Source: Chloroflexota bacterium
GTDB taxonomy: Bacteria > Chloroflexota > Anaerolineae > Promineifilales > Promineifilaceae
NCBI GenBank assembly: GCA_024223125.1
Contig: JAAEOP010000052.1
Location: 1-25,504, forward strand
Direction of reading: 5' to 3'
DNA length: 25,504 bases
The notes beneath the pieces are model-generated. The model was not told where the DNA came from and searched no databases. It saw only the letters and a program-made list of their open reading frames with translations. A program made the position numbers and the translations under genes. Below, one piece after another: positions 16,090 through 23,045 of this stretch. Numbering within the stretch: position 1 is the stretch's first letter; each line of letters opens with the position of its first letter.

Positions 16090-17502
16090 TCATTCATGTT
16101 TGATGAGCAATAATATCGCCACGACCGCCATCCCCAACATTACTGTCCCCATCAAGATGAAGGGAAACAGGCTTGAACCAGAGGCGCTGTTTGTGGTGGG
16201 ATTGGTAAGTGGCAGTGGCGTTTTGGTGGGTTGGACAGCGCTGATTTGGGTGGCGACGGCCGTAGCTGTGGTTGTGGCAGTTGCTTCCGCTGTGGCCGGT
16301 GGCATTGTTTTTGTGAGTTGGGCAACGATTGTGGTTTGGGTAGTGGGGGCGGCGAGGGCTAAGGTGGGCACGGCCGTGGGCGTTGTGGCGGGAGCGGTGA
16401 ACGACCGTGGTTCAGCCCCAATTGAAGCCCGCCAGACATCTTCCAATTCATTGGTGTCCAGACCGTAGGTGGTTTGTAATGCTTCGTCGGGTGTAGCTCC
16501 GGCCGTGAAAGTCTCAAGCAAAGTCAACATCTCTGCCTGACTGAAGTCATCTAATAAATAACGTACCAGGCTGTAACTTTGGGCGTAGGACAAACGCGCT
16601 CTGTCTCCATGAATGGAAAAGCTTCCTTCTAGTTGGGGAATGGTCAGAATCGCGTTGTTGTCTATTGCTTCAGTCAATCTGGCGGCGGCGTTTTCATCTT
16701 CATGTCCCTCGGCCACCATTGCCAACCCTTCATTGAGCCAGGTGGGCAGGCGGTTGGTGCAGTTGAAGGTGAGACGGCCGATTACCAGATGGCCGATTTC
16801 GTGGCGTGTCGTATCTTCGGCATAATCGAGATAATCCATGTTGGCAGTGATGAGGACGACGTTCTGTTCGGGAAAGGCAGCCCCGCCGGCCCAGGCGGGT
16901 GCGCCGGGCAGGGAAGCTTGCAGGTCAAAGGATTCATCATACAGATAGAGGTGAACGGGGTCGGTCAGGCGCAGGCCGGTTTCGGCTGCTAACTGGTCAA
17001 TTGACTCAACGGCAGCTGTTAACATTTGCTGACCCAAGCTGTTGGGGCCGCGATACCAATGGACGAAGACGTTGTCTTGGGAAATGGTTTGCCAGACGAA
17101 CCAGCTGTCGAGGAATACGGCCGTTTCCCGTTCCGTCGTCAAAATATCCCCAGCGGCCGTTTGAATGTGCCAACGCCACCAGATGGCGCTGCCGGGGGGG
17201 ATAAAGGTTTCGCTTAGCAAATCCCAGCGCCAAGTCAGGTCCACTTCCTTGTCTGGCGATAATTCGGGTGAGACAACGGCCGTAACTTCGCCACAGCTTA
17301 ACATCTCCAAACCATATTCCAATTGTACTGATTCAATGGGGGAAACGGCCGTTGCTGCCAGCCGAAAATCAACGGATTCTGGAAAATCAACCCAGGCTTC
17401 ATTTTTGGAAATCTCTACAGGGGTTTGGGCGCCGGTTAGGTGAGCCGCCGGAAACAAGACGGCCAATAGCAGCGCCAGCCACGTCCATTTTGAAAACAAC
17501 AC
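16090..17502 (-). CDS. Membrane-anchored peptidase MA-like gluzincin metalloprotease
   Basis: 470 residues. A signal peptide (WTWLALLLAVLFPAAHLTGAQ) is followed by a domain of about 130 residues resembling an Ig-like fold, then a zinc-protease domain with HEIGH at about residues 234-238 and the third ligand in WLNEGLAMVAEG. This HExxH...NEG pattern fits the peptidase MA family. Downstream are a Thr/Ala/Pro-rich linker and a C-terminal membrane helix (FPFILMGTVMLGMAVVAILLLI) with a short basic tail, so the enzyme is displayed outside the cell. The start is GTG at 17502 or TTG one codon later; AGGA upstream fits the TTG slightly better. It is the first gene of the four-gene minus-strand group and is divergent from thyA. 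Confidence 0.87.
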   Translation of the reverse strand: MLFSKWTWLALLLAVLFPAAHLTGAQTPVEISKNEAWVDFPESVDFRLAATAVSPIESVQLEYGLEMLSCGEVTAVVSPELSPDKEVDLTWRWDLLSETFIPPGSAIWWRWHIQTAAGDILTTERETAVFLDSWFVWQTISQDNVFVHWYRGPNSLGQQMLTAAVESIDQLAAETGLRLTDPVHLYLYDESFDLQASLPGAPAWAGGAAFPEQNVVLITANMDYLDYAEDTTRHEIGHLVIGRLTFNCTNRLPTWLNEGLAMVAEGHEDENAAARLTEAIDNNAILTIPQLEGSFSIHGDRARLSYAQSYSLVRYLLDDFSQAEMLTLLETFTAGATPDEALQTTYGLDTNELEDVWRASIGAEPRSFTAPATTPTAVPTLALAAPTTQTTIVAQLTKTMPPATAEATATTTATAVATQISAVQPTKTPLPLTNPTTNSASGSSLFPFILMGTVMLGMAVVAILLLIKHE

Positions 17503-17664
17503 AAATCCTTTATGCTAAATTGGCACATTCTCAGAGATTAACCTATGGCAACGCCCCGATTCCATAAATGAACATACCGTCAATATCATATCCTGATTTC
17601 TATTTTTTGCCCATTTCTACCACTCACAGTAGCATTAGGTAAATGGATATGGTTGGAGTGATAA

Positions 17665-18459
17665 ATGGAACAATATCTTGATTTGATGGGGCATGTTTTG
17701 GAAAATGGCGTCCAACGGGGCGACCGTACCGGGGTTGGTACAATTGGGGTGTTTGGCTATCAGATGCGTTTTAATTTGGCAGATGGTTTTCCCGTGATTA
17801 CGACCAAGAAGCTGCATCTGAAATCTATCATTTACGAACTGCTCTGGTTTTTGCAAGGGGATACAAATGTACGTTATTTGCAGGAAAATGGGGTGCGTAT
17901 TTGGAATGAATGGGCAGATGAAAACGGCGATCTGGGGCCGGTGTATGGGTATCAATGGCGTTCCTGGCCTACGGCCGACGGCCGTCACATAGACCAAATC
18001 TCAAATGTTCTACACAGCCTACAACACAACCCCAATTCCCGCCGCCATATTGTCTCGGCCTGGAATGTGGCCGATGTAGACAACATGGCGTTGCCACCGT
18101 GTCATTGCCTGATGCAATTTTTTGTGGCTGACGGCCGTCTCTCTTGCCAACTTTACCAACGCAGCGCCGACATCTTCCTGGGCGTCCCTTTCAACATCGC
18201 TTCCTATGCCCTGTTGACGATGATGATTGCTCAGGTAACGGGTTACGAGCCGGGCGAATTTGTGCATACCTTTGGCGACGCTCACCTTTACCTGAACCAC
18301 TTGGAGCAAGCCCAATTGCAGCTTACCCGCAACCCCTTGCCGCTGCCTCAAATGCGCCTGAATTCGGCTGTAACTAATCTCTTTGACTTCCGTTATGAGG
18401 ATTTTGAACTGGTCAATTACCAGTGTCACGCACACATCAAGGCATCGATTGCGGTATAG
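17665..18459 (+). CDS. thyA: Thymidylate synthase ThyA
   Basis: 264 residues, the same length as the E. coli enzyme. It methylates dUMP to dTMP with methylene-tetrahydrofolate, producing dihydrofolate. The folate/phosphate segment [13 protein letters not shown], the catalytic [11 protein letters not shown] with Cys at residue 146, the [18 protein letters not shown] block and [12 protein letters not shown] are all intact. ATG at 17665 has GGAG about eight bases upstream. It is the first gene of a plus-strand cassette with a small gene and folA, which regenerates the tetrahydrofolate consumed here. Confidence 0.97.
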   Translation: MEQYLDLMGHVLENGVQRGDRTGVGTIGVFGYQMRFNLADGFPVITTKKLHLKSIIYELLWFLQGDTNVRYLQENGVRIWNEWADENGDLGPVYGYQWRSWPTADGRHIDQISNVLHSLQHNPNSRRHIVSAWNVADVDNMALPPCHCLMQFFVADGRLSCQLYQRSADIFLGVPFNIASYALLTMMIAQVTGYEPGEFVHTFGDAHLYLNHLEQAQLQLTRNPLPLPQMRLNSAVTNLFDFRYEDFELVNYQCHAHIKASIAV

Positions 18460-18497
18460 GATTTTGTTAATGCCGCGAAATTTCCCCCTCTTTAGAA

Positions 18498-18560
18498 AGA
18501 CTACAACGAATGAAAGAAAGGAACAAATTACTAAGCGAGATCATTAATTCGTTGTAGTCT
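18498..18560. repeat. 63-bp element with perfect 14-bp terminal inverted repeats
   Basis: AGACTACAACGAAT (18498-18511) is perfectly inverted as ATTCGTTGTAGTCT (18547-18560), with 35 bp of AT-rich sequence between. It lies between thyA and the small gene. It could be a small non-autonomous element or an operator for a dimeric regulator; no T-run follows on the plus strand. Confidence 0.7.
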
Positions 18561-18595
18561 CAGCGAAAAATTAAAGTTACGAATGGATTTTGAAA

Positions 18596-18839
18596 ATGTC
18601 TAACTACGAAGATTTTTTACGAGTTTTAAGAGATCGCCCATCTGAAGAAAAACTCCATGTGTTGCGCCCAGAATCAATTCTTAGATTATCGAGGGCACAT
18701 GGTTATTACGAGGCTTGTTCTTGACTCTCTTGAGACTGGTGATGTTGAGGAGGTGCGCGAAGAGTTGATTAATCATATGAAAAAGGTAATCGCTTCGATA
18801 GAAGAAATGCAGGAATTAATTGATGCTATAACCACATGA
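18596..18839 (+). pseudogene. Small helical gene between thyA and folA, apparently frameshifted
   Basis: ATG at 18596 opens a frame that ends after 42 residues (MSNYEDFLRVLRDRPSEEK...ARAHGYYEACS-like end, TGA at 18722-18724). In the +1 frame, the sequence continues without a break as RLVLDSLETGDVEEVREELI to a TGA at 18837-18839. Joined at about 18710, the two halves give one acidic, helical protein of about 81 residues, which is more natural than either half alone. The second half ends in an ATGA overlap with folA, indicating translational coupling. A separate start for the second half (ATG 18657 or 18699) is possible but has a poor ribosome binding site. A true mutation, a sequencing error or programmed frameshifting cannot be told apart here. 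I do not recognise the family. Confidence 0.5.
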
Positions 18840-19456
18840 ACAAAGCTACAATATCACTCATCGTGGCTATGGATCACAATCGCCTCATTGGAGCTAATAA
18901 TGGGTTGCCCTGGCGGCTGCCGGATGATATGAAATGGTTTGTGGAAAAGACAATGGGCAAACCGGTTATCATGGGGCGTAAGACGTATGATTCTGTTCCG
19001 CAGAAGTTTAAGCCGCTGCACGGCCGTCAAAACATCATAATCACCCGCAGCCAAAACTACCAGGCTCCCGGTTGTACCGTTGTCCATTCATTAGCTGACG
19101 CTTTAATGGCCGCCGGCAAGGCGCCCGAAATTATCATCGGCGGCGGCGCACAGGTTTATGCCCAGGCGCTGCCCATTGCCAACCGGCTTTATCTGACTTT
19201 GGTCGAGAGTGAATTTACCGGCGATGTATATTCAACCTTATCGGAAATAAGAAATCAGACAGAATTTACGGGATTAACAGGATTATTTCATCCTGTTAAT
19301 CCTGTCAAAAAAGTTGTTTCCGATAATGTTTATTTCCCCGATCTTGACCTGACGCAATGGCAAGAAACATTCCGGCAGGTGCATGAAGCGGATGAATGGC
19401 ACGTCCATCCCTTTACCTGGTTTATTCTGGAGCGACGCAGCGGCTACAACGGATAG
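18836..19456 (+). CDS. folA: Dihydrofolate reductase with an internal palindromic insertion
   Basis: 206 residues, against about 160-170 for most bacterial DHFRs. The enzyme reduces dihydrofolate to tetrahydrofolate with NADPH. ISLIVAMDHNRLIGANNGLPW, the active-site LPDDMKWF, GKPVIMGRKTYDS, IIITRS and IIIGGGAQVYAQAL are all normal. The extra length lies between GDVY (about residue 131) and FPDLD (about residue 167), where GDVYFPDLD would be expected in one piece. The inserted residues (about 135-164) are encoded by a palindrome (19238-19326), entered separately. The frame is kept through it, so the protein is probably functional with a surface loop near the C-terminal hairpin. Start ATG overlaps the preceding TGA (ATGA), so translation is coupled to the small gene and through it to thyA. 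Confidence 0.93.
   Translation: MNKATISLIVAMDHNRLIGANNGLPWRLPDDMKWFVEKTMGKPVIMGRKTYDSVPQKFKPLHGRQNIIITRSQNYQAPGCTVVHSLADALMAAGKAPEIIIGGGAQVYAQALPIANRLYLTLVESEFTGDVYSTLSEIRNQTEFTGLTGLFHPVNPVKKVVSDNVYFPDLDLTQWQETFRQVHEADEWHVHPFTWFILERRSGYNG
19238..19326. repeat. Palindromic element inserted in frame within folA
   Basis: The terminal repeats TTATCGGAAA (19238-19247) and TTTCCGATAA (19317-19326) are perfectly inverted. Inside is a 13-bp perfect stem, GGATTAACAGGAT with ATCCTGTTAATCC, separated by six bases, and a further GACAG/CTGTC pair. The flanking words GTATATTCAACC and GTTTATTTCCCC are similar and may be a decayed target duplication. The element is translated as part of DHFR, as Rickettsia palindromic elements are in their host genes. 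Confidence 0.8.
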
Positions 19457-19463
19457 AAACATT

Positions 19464-19497
19464 AACCTCCCAGAGGTTACGAACCTCCGGGAGGTTC
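19464..19497. terminator. Paired hairpins between convergent folA and valS
   Basis: AACCTC/GAGGTT (19464-19478, loop CCA) and GAACCTCC/GGAGGTTC (19481-19497, one-base loop) lie between the folA stop (19456) and the valS stop (19500). There is no T-run on either strand, so factor-independent termination is doubtful, but the position between converging genes suggests a role in 3' ends. The AACCTC/GAGGTT word also appears in the hairpin at 11115-11147. Confidence 0.45.
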
Positions 19498-19499
19498 TG

Positions 19500-21950
19500 C
19501 TAAGGATTGACCGCTAGTCGCACACGGCCGTCCGCTACCAACCACACACCTTTCTCTGGCAAATGGCCGTTTACAATCACCTCTTTTGCCCGTGTAATAC
19601 TCACCAAATCAGATACTCCTGATAGTAATAGTTTTGATAAAGCGGCCTCATCCGTAGCCAGATAAAGAGCAGTTAATTCCGCGCCCAATGATAGATTGTG
19701 TTCACTTTTGTAACGGCGCACGGCCGTAGCCAGCCCCACCAAAATCTCCCCGGTTGCCAAAGCCTCATCATCCAACCAATCAGGATTGCCTAGAGGCCAG
19801 CGGGAGCGGTGAATTGAATCAAAACCATCCACAGTGGCAAAAAGACCGCTGTAAATGCGTTCTGTCACATGGGGCAGGATGGGGGCAAACAGTTTTAATG
19901 TTGTCAACAAAGCGTGATAAAGGGCAAAGCGGGCGCCTTTACTCTCCATATCGTCCGCATACAAACGCAGCTTCGCCATCTCCAAATAATTATCGGCCAA
20001 CACGCGCCAGAAAAAAGCCTCGGTTTCACTTTTAGCGGCCGCGTAATCAAAATTCTCAAAATGTGCCGTCACCTGTTGGATAAGTTGTTGGGTGTGGGAC
20101 AGAAGCCAGCGGTCGGCCAGAGTATAAGAGATTGGAGATTGGAGACTGGAGATTTTCTCATTTCCCAAAAACCGTTGACTAAACCGGGCTACATTCCACA
20201 ACTTTGTCACCAGCTTCGCCCCCGCTTGAATCTTTTCTTCGCTAATGAGGGTGTCTTTGCCAACGGCCGTACTGGCAGTCCAATAACGTACCGCATCGGC
20301 CGAATATTGCCCGATCATTTTTAATGGACCAACCGTGCCGCCGCCCCGGCTTTTGCTCAACTTTTCTGTCCCTTCCGGGGCCAATCCCCAGCCAGAAATA
20401 GTAACATGTTCAAACGGAATACGGCCAAAATGATGATGCGATTTCACAATGGTATAAAAAGCCCAGGTGCGGATGATTTCATGCGCTTGCGGCCGCAGCG
20501 TAAAAGGATATGTCTGCTCATAAAGATTGTCATCCAGCCGCCATTGTCCGGCAATTTGGGGCGACATAGAGGAGGTGAACCAGGTATCAAACACATCCGT
20601 TTCAGGAGTGAAGTTTTGACTGTGACAGGCGGGGCAGGGGTGAGGCGGTCGTGTCGTCAACGGATCCAACGGCAAATCAACTTCGTCAGCCAGTAATGGT
20701 GCGCCACAATCCGCGCAATACCACAAGGGGAAGGGTACGCCAAAATAACGCTGTCGGCTGATGCACCAATCCCAACCCAGATTTTCTACCCATTGGCGGT
20801 AACGGGTTTGCATATGCGGCGGATGCCAGGTTATTTGTTCCCCGGCCGCCAGCAGTTCAGTCTTATAATCCAGCGCCCGGATAAACCATTGCGGCGTGAC
20901 GATGTACTCGACTGGCGTATCGCATCGTTCATGCACCCGGATTGTTTGGGAAATGGGTTGTTCATCCAACAATTCACCCCGCTCGCGCATTGTTTGGATG
21001 ATGGCTTGCCGTGCTTCGAGGATACCCAGGTTGGCGTAAGGCGCGGCTGCTTCGGTCATGCGGCCGTCCCGCCCCAACGCTTCAATCAACGGTAAATTAT
21101 GCACGCGCTGCCAGACTACATCGGCCGTATCGCCATAAGTACAGCACATCACTGCTCCAGTTCCTTTTTCGGGGTCTGCGCCAGAGTCGGCCAGGAGGGG
21201 AACGGTGCGTTCAAACAGAGGAATGTGGATTTGTTGGCCGATGCGAGAGTTGTAACGGCCGTCATCAGGATGTACAAACACGGCTACACAGGCGGGCAAT
21301 AGTTCTGGGCGGGTGGTGGCGATGGGAAGAGTACGGCCGTTGGGCAGCTTGAAATCCAAGGTATAAAAAACTGTTTCCCGCTCCAAATCATCCACCTCTG
21401 CCTGGGCAATGGCTGTCTGACATTCCGGACACCAGATGGCCGGGGCTTTTTGCCGGTAGGCCAGCCCTTTCTTATATAAGTCCAGAAAGGACCATTGGGC
21501 CAGATGGCGAGCATGGTTATCAATTGTACGATAAGTGTAACGCCAATCTGTGGACAGCCCCAACCGCTGCCAGAGAGTACGATACTCTTTTTCCGCTTCT
21601 TCGCTGGCCGCCAGACAACGTTCAATAAATGGCTGCCGGCCAATGTCGGCGGCCGTAATACCTTCTCGTTTTTGCACCAATCGTTCGGTGGGCAGGCCGT
21701 TGTCATCAAAGCCCATGGGGTAGAAGACATTACGGCCGTTCATACGCCAAAACCGAGCAATAAAATCGGTGTGACTGTAGGAATACACATGCCCCAGGTG
21801 CAAATTGCCAGACACGGTGGGCGGTGGTGTATCAATCGTAAAACGCGGCCCGTCTGCGGCGGCATCGTAATGATAGACGCCGCTTTCTTGCCAGGTTTCT
21901 TGTAGGCTGGGTTCGGCCGTTTTGGGGTTGTACCGTTTTGGTAGACTCAT
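19500..21950 (-). CDS. valS: Valyl-tRNA synthetase
   Basis: 816 residues, class Ia synthetase charging tRNA-Val. HLGH at 51-54 (TPPPTVSGNLHLGH) and KLSKS at about 528-532 are the ATP-binding signatures; the CP1 editing region is present, followed by the tRNA-binding helical domain. GFDDNGLPTER after the first motif is the form I associate with archaeal and Rickettsia-type ValS, rather than the GTDHAGIATQ of most bacterial enzymes, and the length is shorter than the usual 880-950. ATG at 21950 is chosen for its GGAGG about seven bases upstream; a longer frame to 22061 runs into the T-box terminator. A T-box riboswitch precedes it. Around residues 598-608 the coding sequence includes copies of a GGAGATT word that looks like an inserted minisatellite. 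Confidence 0.95.
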   Translation of the reverse strand: MSLPKRYNPKTAEPSLQETWQESGVYHYDAAADGPRFTIDTPPPTVSGNLHLGHVYSYSHTDFIARFWRMNGRNVFYPMGFDDNGLPTERLVQKREGITAADIGRQPFIERCLAASEEAEKEYRTLWQRLGLSTDWRYTYRTIDNHARHLAQWSFLDLYKKGLAYRQKAPAIWCPECQTAIAQAEVDDLERETVFYTLDFKLPNGRTLPIATTRPELLPACVAVFVHPDDGRYNSRIGQQIHIPLFERTVPLLADSGADPEKGTGAVMCCTYGDTADVVWQRVHNLPLIEALGRDGRMTEAAAPYANLGILEARQAIIQTMRERGELLDEQPISQTIRVHERCDTPVEYIVTPQWFIRALDYKTELLAAGEQITWHPPHMQTRYRQWVENLGWDWCISRQRYFGVPFPLWYCADCGAPLLADEVDLPLDPLTTRPPHPCPACHSQNFTPETDVFDTWFTSSMSPQIAGQWRLDDNLYEQTYPFTLRPQAHEIIRTWAFYTIVKSHHHFGRIPFEHVTISGWGLAPEGTEKLSKSRGGGTVGPLKMIGQYSADAVRYWTASTAVGKDTLISEEKIQAGAKLVTKLWNVARFSQRFLGNEKISSLQSPISYTLADRWLLSHTQQLIQQVTAHFENFDYAAAKSETEAFFWRVLADNYLEMAKLRLYADDMESKGARFALYHALLTTLKLFAPILPHVTERIYSGLFATVDGFDSIHRSRWPLGNPDWLDDEALATGEILVGLATAVRRYKSEHNLSLGAELTALYLATDEAALSKLLLSGVSDLVSITRAKEVIVNGHLPEKGVWLVADGRVRLAVNP
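20127..20158. repeat. GGAGAYT minisatellite inside valS
   Basis: TTGGAGATTGGAGACTGGAG (20132-20151) repeats a seven- to eight-base unit about three times, within the valS frame. The same word, TTGGAGATTG, forms one arm of the hairpin at 21971-21990 in the valS leader. It encodes a short ISSLQSPIS segment between the body and the conserved ADRWLLS. Confidence 0.5.
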
Positions 21951-21970
21951 TTTGAAACCTCCATTCAATT

Positions 21971-21990
21971 GGAGATTGTTTCCAATCTCC
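21971..21990. repeat. Hairpin just upstream of the valS ribosome binding site
   Basis: GGAGATTG (21971-21978) pairs with CAATCTCC (21983-21990) across a TTTC loop. It lies between the T-box terminator and the valS ribosome binding site and shares its word with the minisatellite in valS. Confidence 0.6.
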
Positions 21991-22007
21991 GAATCTCTAC
22001 ACAGAAA

Positions 22008-22195
22008 CACAAAAGCCCATTCCATCCAGAGGACGAAATGGGCATGATTCCGCGATACCACCTCAATTCGATGTTTGTAGTGACCGCTTTAGCGGTTTGC
22101 GGCGAAAGCCATCCCTAAAAACAAATCGCACTTTTCCCGACCATCATCAGGTCATCGTGTTATCACTTTCATCCATTAGCCTACATTTCGCACAT
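22008..22195 (-). promoter_or_regulatory. T-box riboswitch of valS
   Basis: Read on the minus strand, the leader holds TGAGGTGGTATCGCGG (22050-22065), a match to the T-box AGGGUGGNACCGCG. Just after it comes an intrinsic terminator: GCCCAUUUCGUCC with GGAUGGAAUGGGC (22043-22015), 13 pairs including two G-U, and then UUUUGUGUUU. The CGUCC of the terminator is the usual partner of the T-box bulge in the antiterminator. The base after UGG is U, which pairs with discriminator A, as expected for tRNA-Val. Upstream are stem-I-like and stem-III-like parts, including CCGCTAAAGCGG. Uncharged tRNA-Val should stabilise the antiterminator and turn on valS. I could not assign the specifier triplet with certainty. 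The upstream limit is approximate. Confidence 0.88.
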
Positions 22196-22245
22196 TAAAA
22201 ATTGAATAGAGAGAGAAAAGTAGTGAAGGTCCTCCTTTTGTGGCA

Positions 22246-22707
22246 ATGTATAAGGTAACAAAACTAACTTTGCTGAAGTACCTTCTTATGAATTTTGTCA
22301 CAAAAACCTCACATACACAAATATTCGTTTGGTTGATTTGGTTCATTGCCCTCTTAGCCTTCGCTCAACCAGCAGCAGACAATATCACCACTCCTGGAAC
22401 GACGCCATTGCTAGGCATAGTCAGCCACAACCCGCAAGACGGCCCGCTTTTCCCATGGCGTCCCCGTTATCGGCGGAAACAACGTGCCTTACGCCAGTAC
22501 AAAGCATGGAAACACGCTTGCCGACAGGCAAAATGGGCTGCCCGTCAAACTCGATTAGCAATGAAGGGGGCAACGACATTGGCGCAACTTGTCGATTTAC
22601 TGACCAGACGGCAGATGCATTACCAAATAGGGGCGTTGCCCGTGTTGTACGCTTTGCTGGAAAGCTTGCAAGTTCGCCATATCATCAATCGGCACTGTAG
22701 CGGCTGA
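22246..22707 (+). pseudogene. Truncated IS1634/DUF4277-type transposase (N-terminal remnant)
   Basis: 153 residues from the ATG at 22246. The first part has a hydrophobic stretch (IFVWLIWFIALLAFA). Then come a very basic Arg/Lys/Trp-rich segment and, at the end, TLAQLVDLLTRRQMHYQIGALPVLYALLESL..RHIINRHC, which resembles the N-terminal DUF4277 part of IS1634/IS4-like transposases (G.LPV...LL..L..R.IIN.HC). A complete transposase would go on for several hundred residues with a DDE domain; here the frame stops right after NRHCSG. One base later the other frame reads ADTVMDFSE and then also stops. I therefore call it a broken element. Whether the hydrophobic N-terminus belongs to the element or to a fused host sequence is unclear. 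No IS ends were identified. Confidence 0.55.
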
Positions 22708-22754
22708 TACCGTTATGGATTTCTCGGAATGACAGGCGTAACATCGTTTGGTCG

Positions 22755-22873
22755 TCACCGAATGGAATTCGGTGTCTGAGACACAAAACGTGCGGAAAGC
22801 ACGTTGAGAAGGTTGCTGCCAGTGCGCTTTAGCGTACTTTGCGTCTCAGCCTGTGAATTCCATTCACAGGTGA
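22755..22873. repeat. 119-bp nested palindromic element with four hairpins
   Basis: Four local hairpins lie in a row: CACCGAAT/ATTCGGTG (22756-22774), AACGTGC/GCACGTT (22787-22805), AGTGCGC/GCGTACT (22821-22838, one wobble) and CCTGTGAAT/ATTCACAGG (22850-22870). The element is also symmetrical as a whole: TCACC with GGTGA, GAATGGAATTC (22760-22770) with GAATTCCATTC (22855-22865), and CTGAGAC (22776-22782) with GTCTCAG (22843-22849). It has no useful open frame. It fills the middle of the 338-bp gap between the transposase remnant and the PLP-enzyme gene; the rest of that gap shows nothing I can name apart from a small TTGTC/GACAA hairpin near 22890-22905. Confidence 0.75.
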
Positions 22874-23045
22874 TTTATCCGTGTAAAACTTGTCGGTTCG
22901 AGACAAAGCTTTGCTGTGCAGTTACGAATTTTGACGCAATACGTAATCTCGGTTACAAAGGATGAAAATGGTTGCTGGCTGCTTGTTGTTAGTACAAGTC
23001 ACTATCCACCAGCCACTACCTCTTAAATAATAACCGGAGCATGAT

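Noticed and set aside
16001..16093. Longer start for the solute-binding lipoprotein, with an ATGA overlap to the peptidase
   Set aside because: It would put 31 residues encoded by hairpin repeats before a complete lipoprotein signal peptide; ATG 16000 fits far better.
21951..22061. Longer start for valS
   Set aside because: The extension is read from the T-box terminator; ATG 21950 has a strong ribosome binding site.
22329..22700. Second plus-strand frame over the transposase remnant
   Set aside because: Overlaps the frame with the DUF4277-like end in another phase and has no recognisable pattern.
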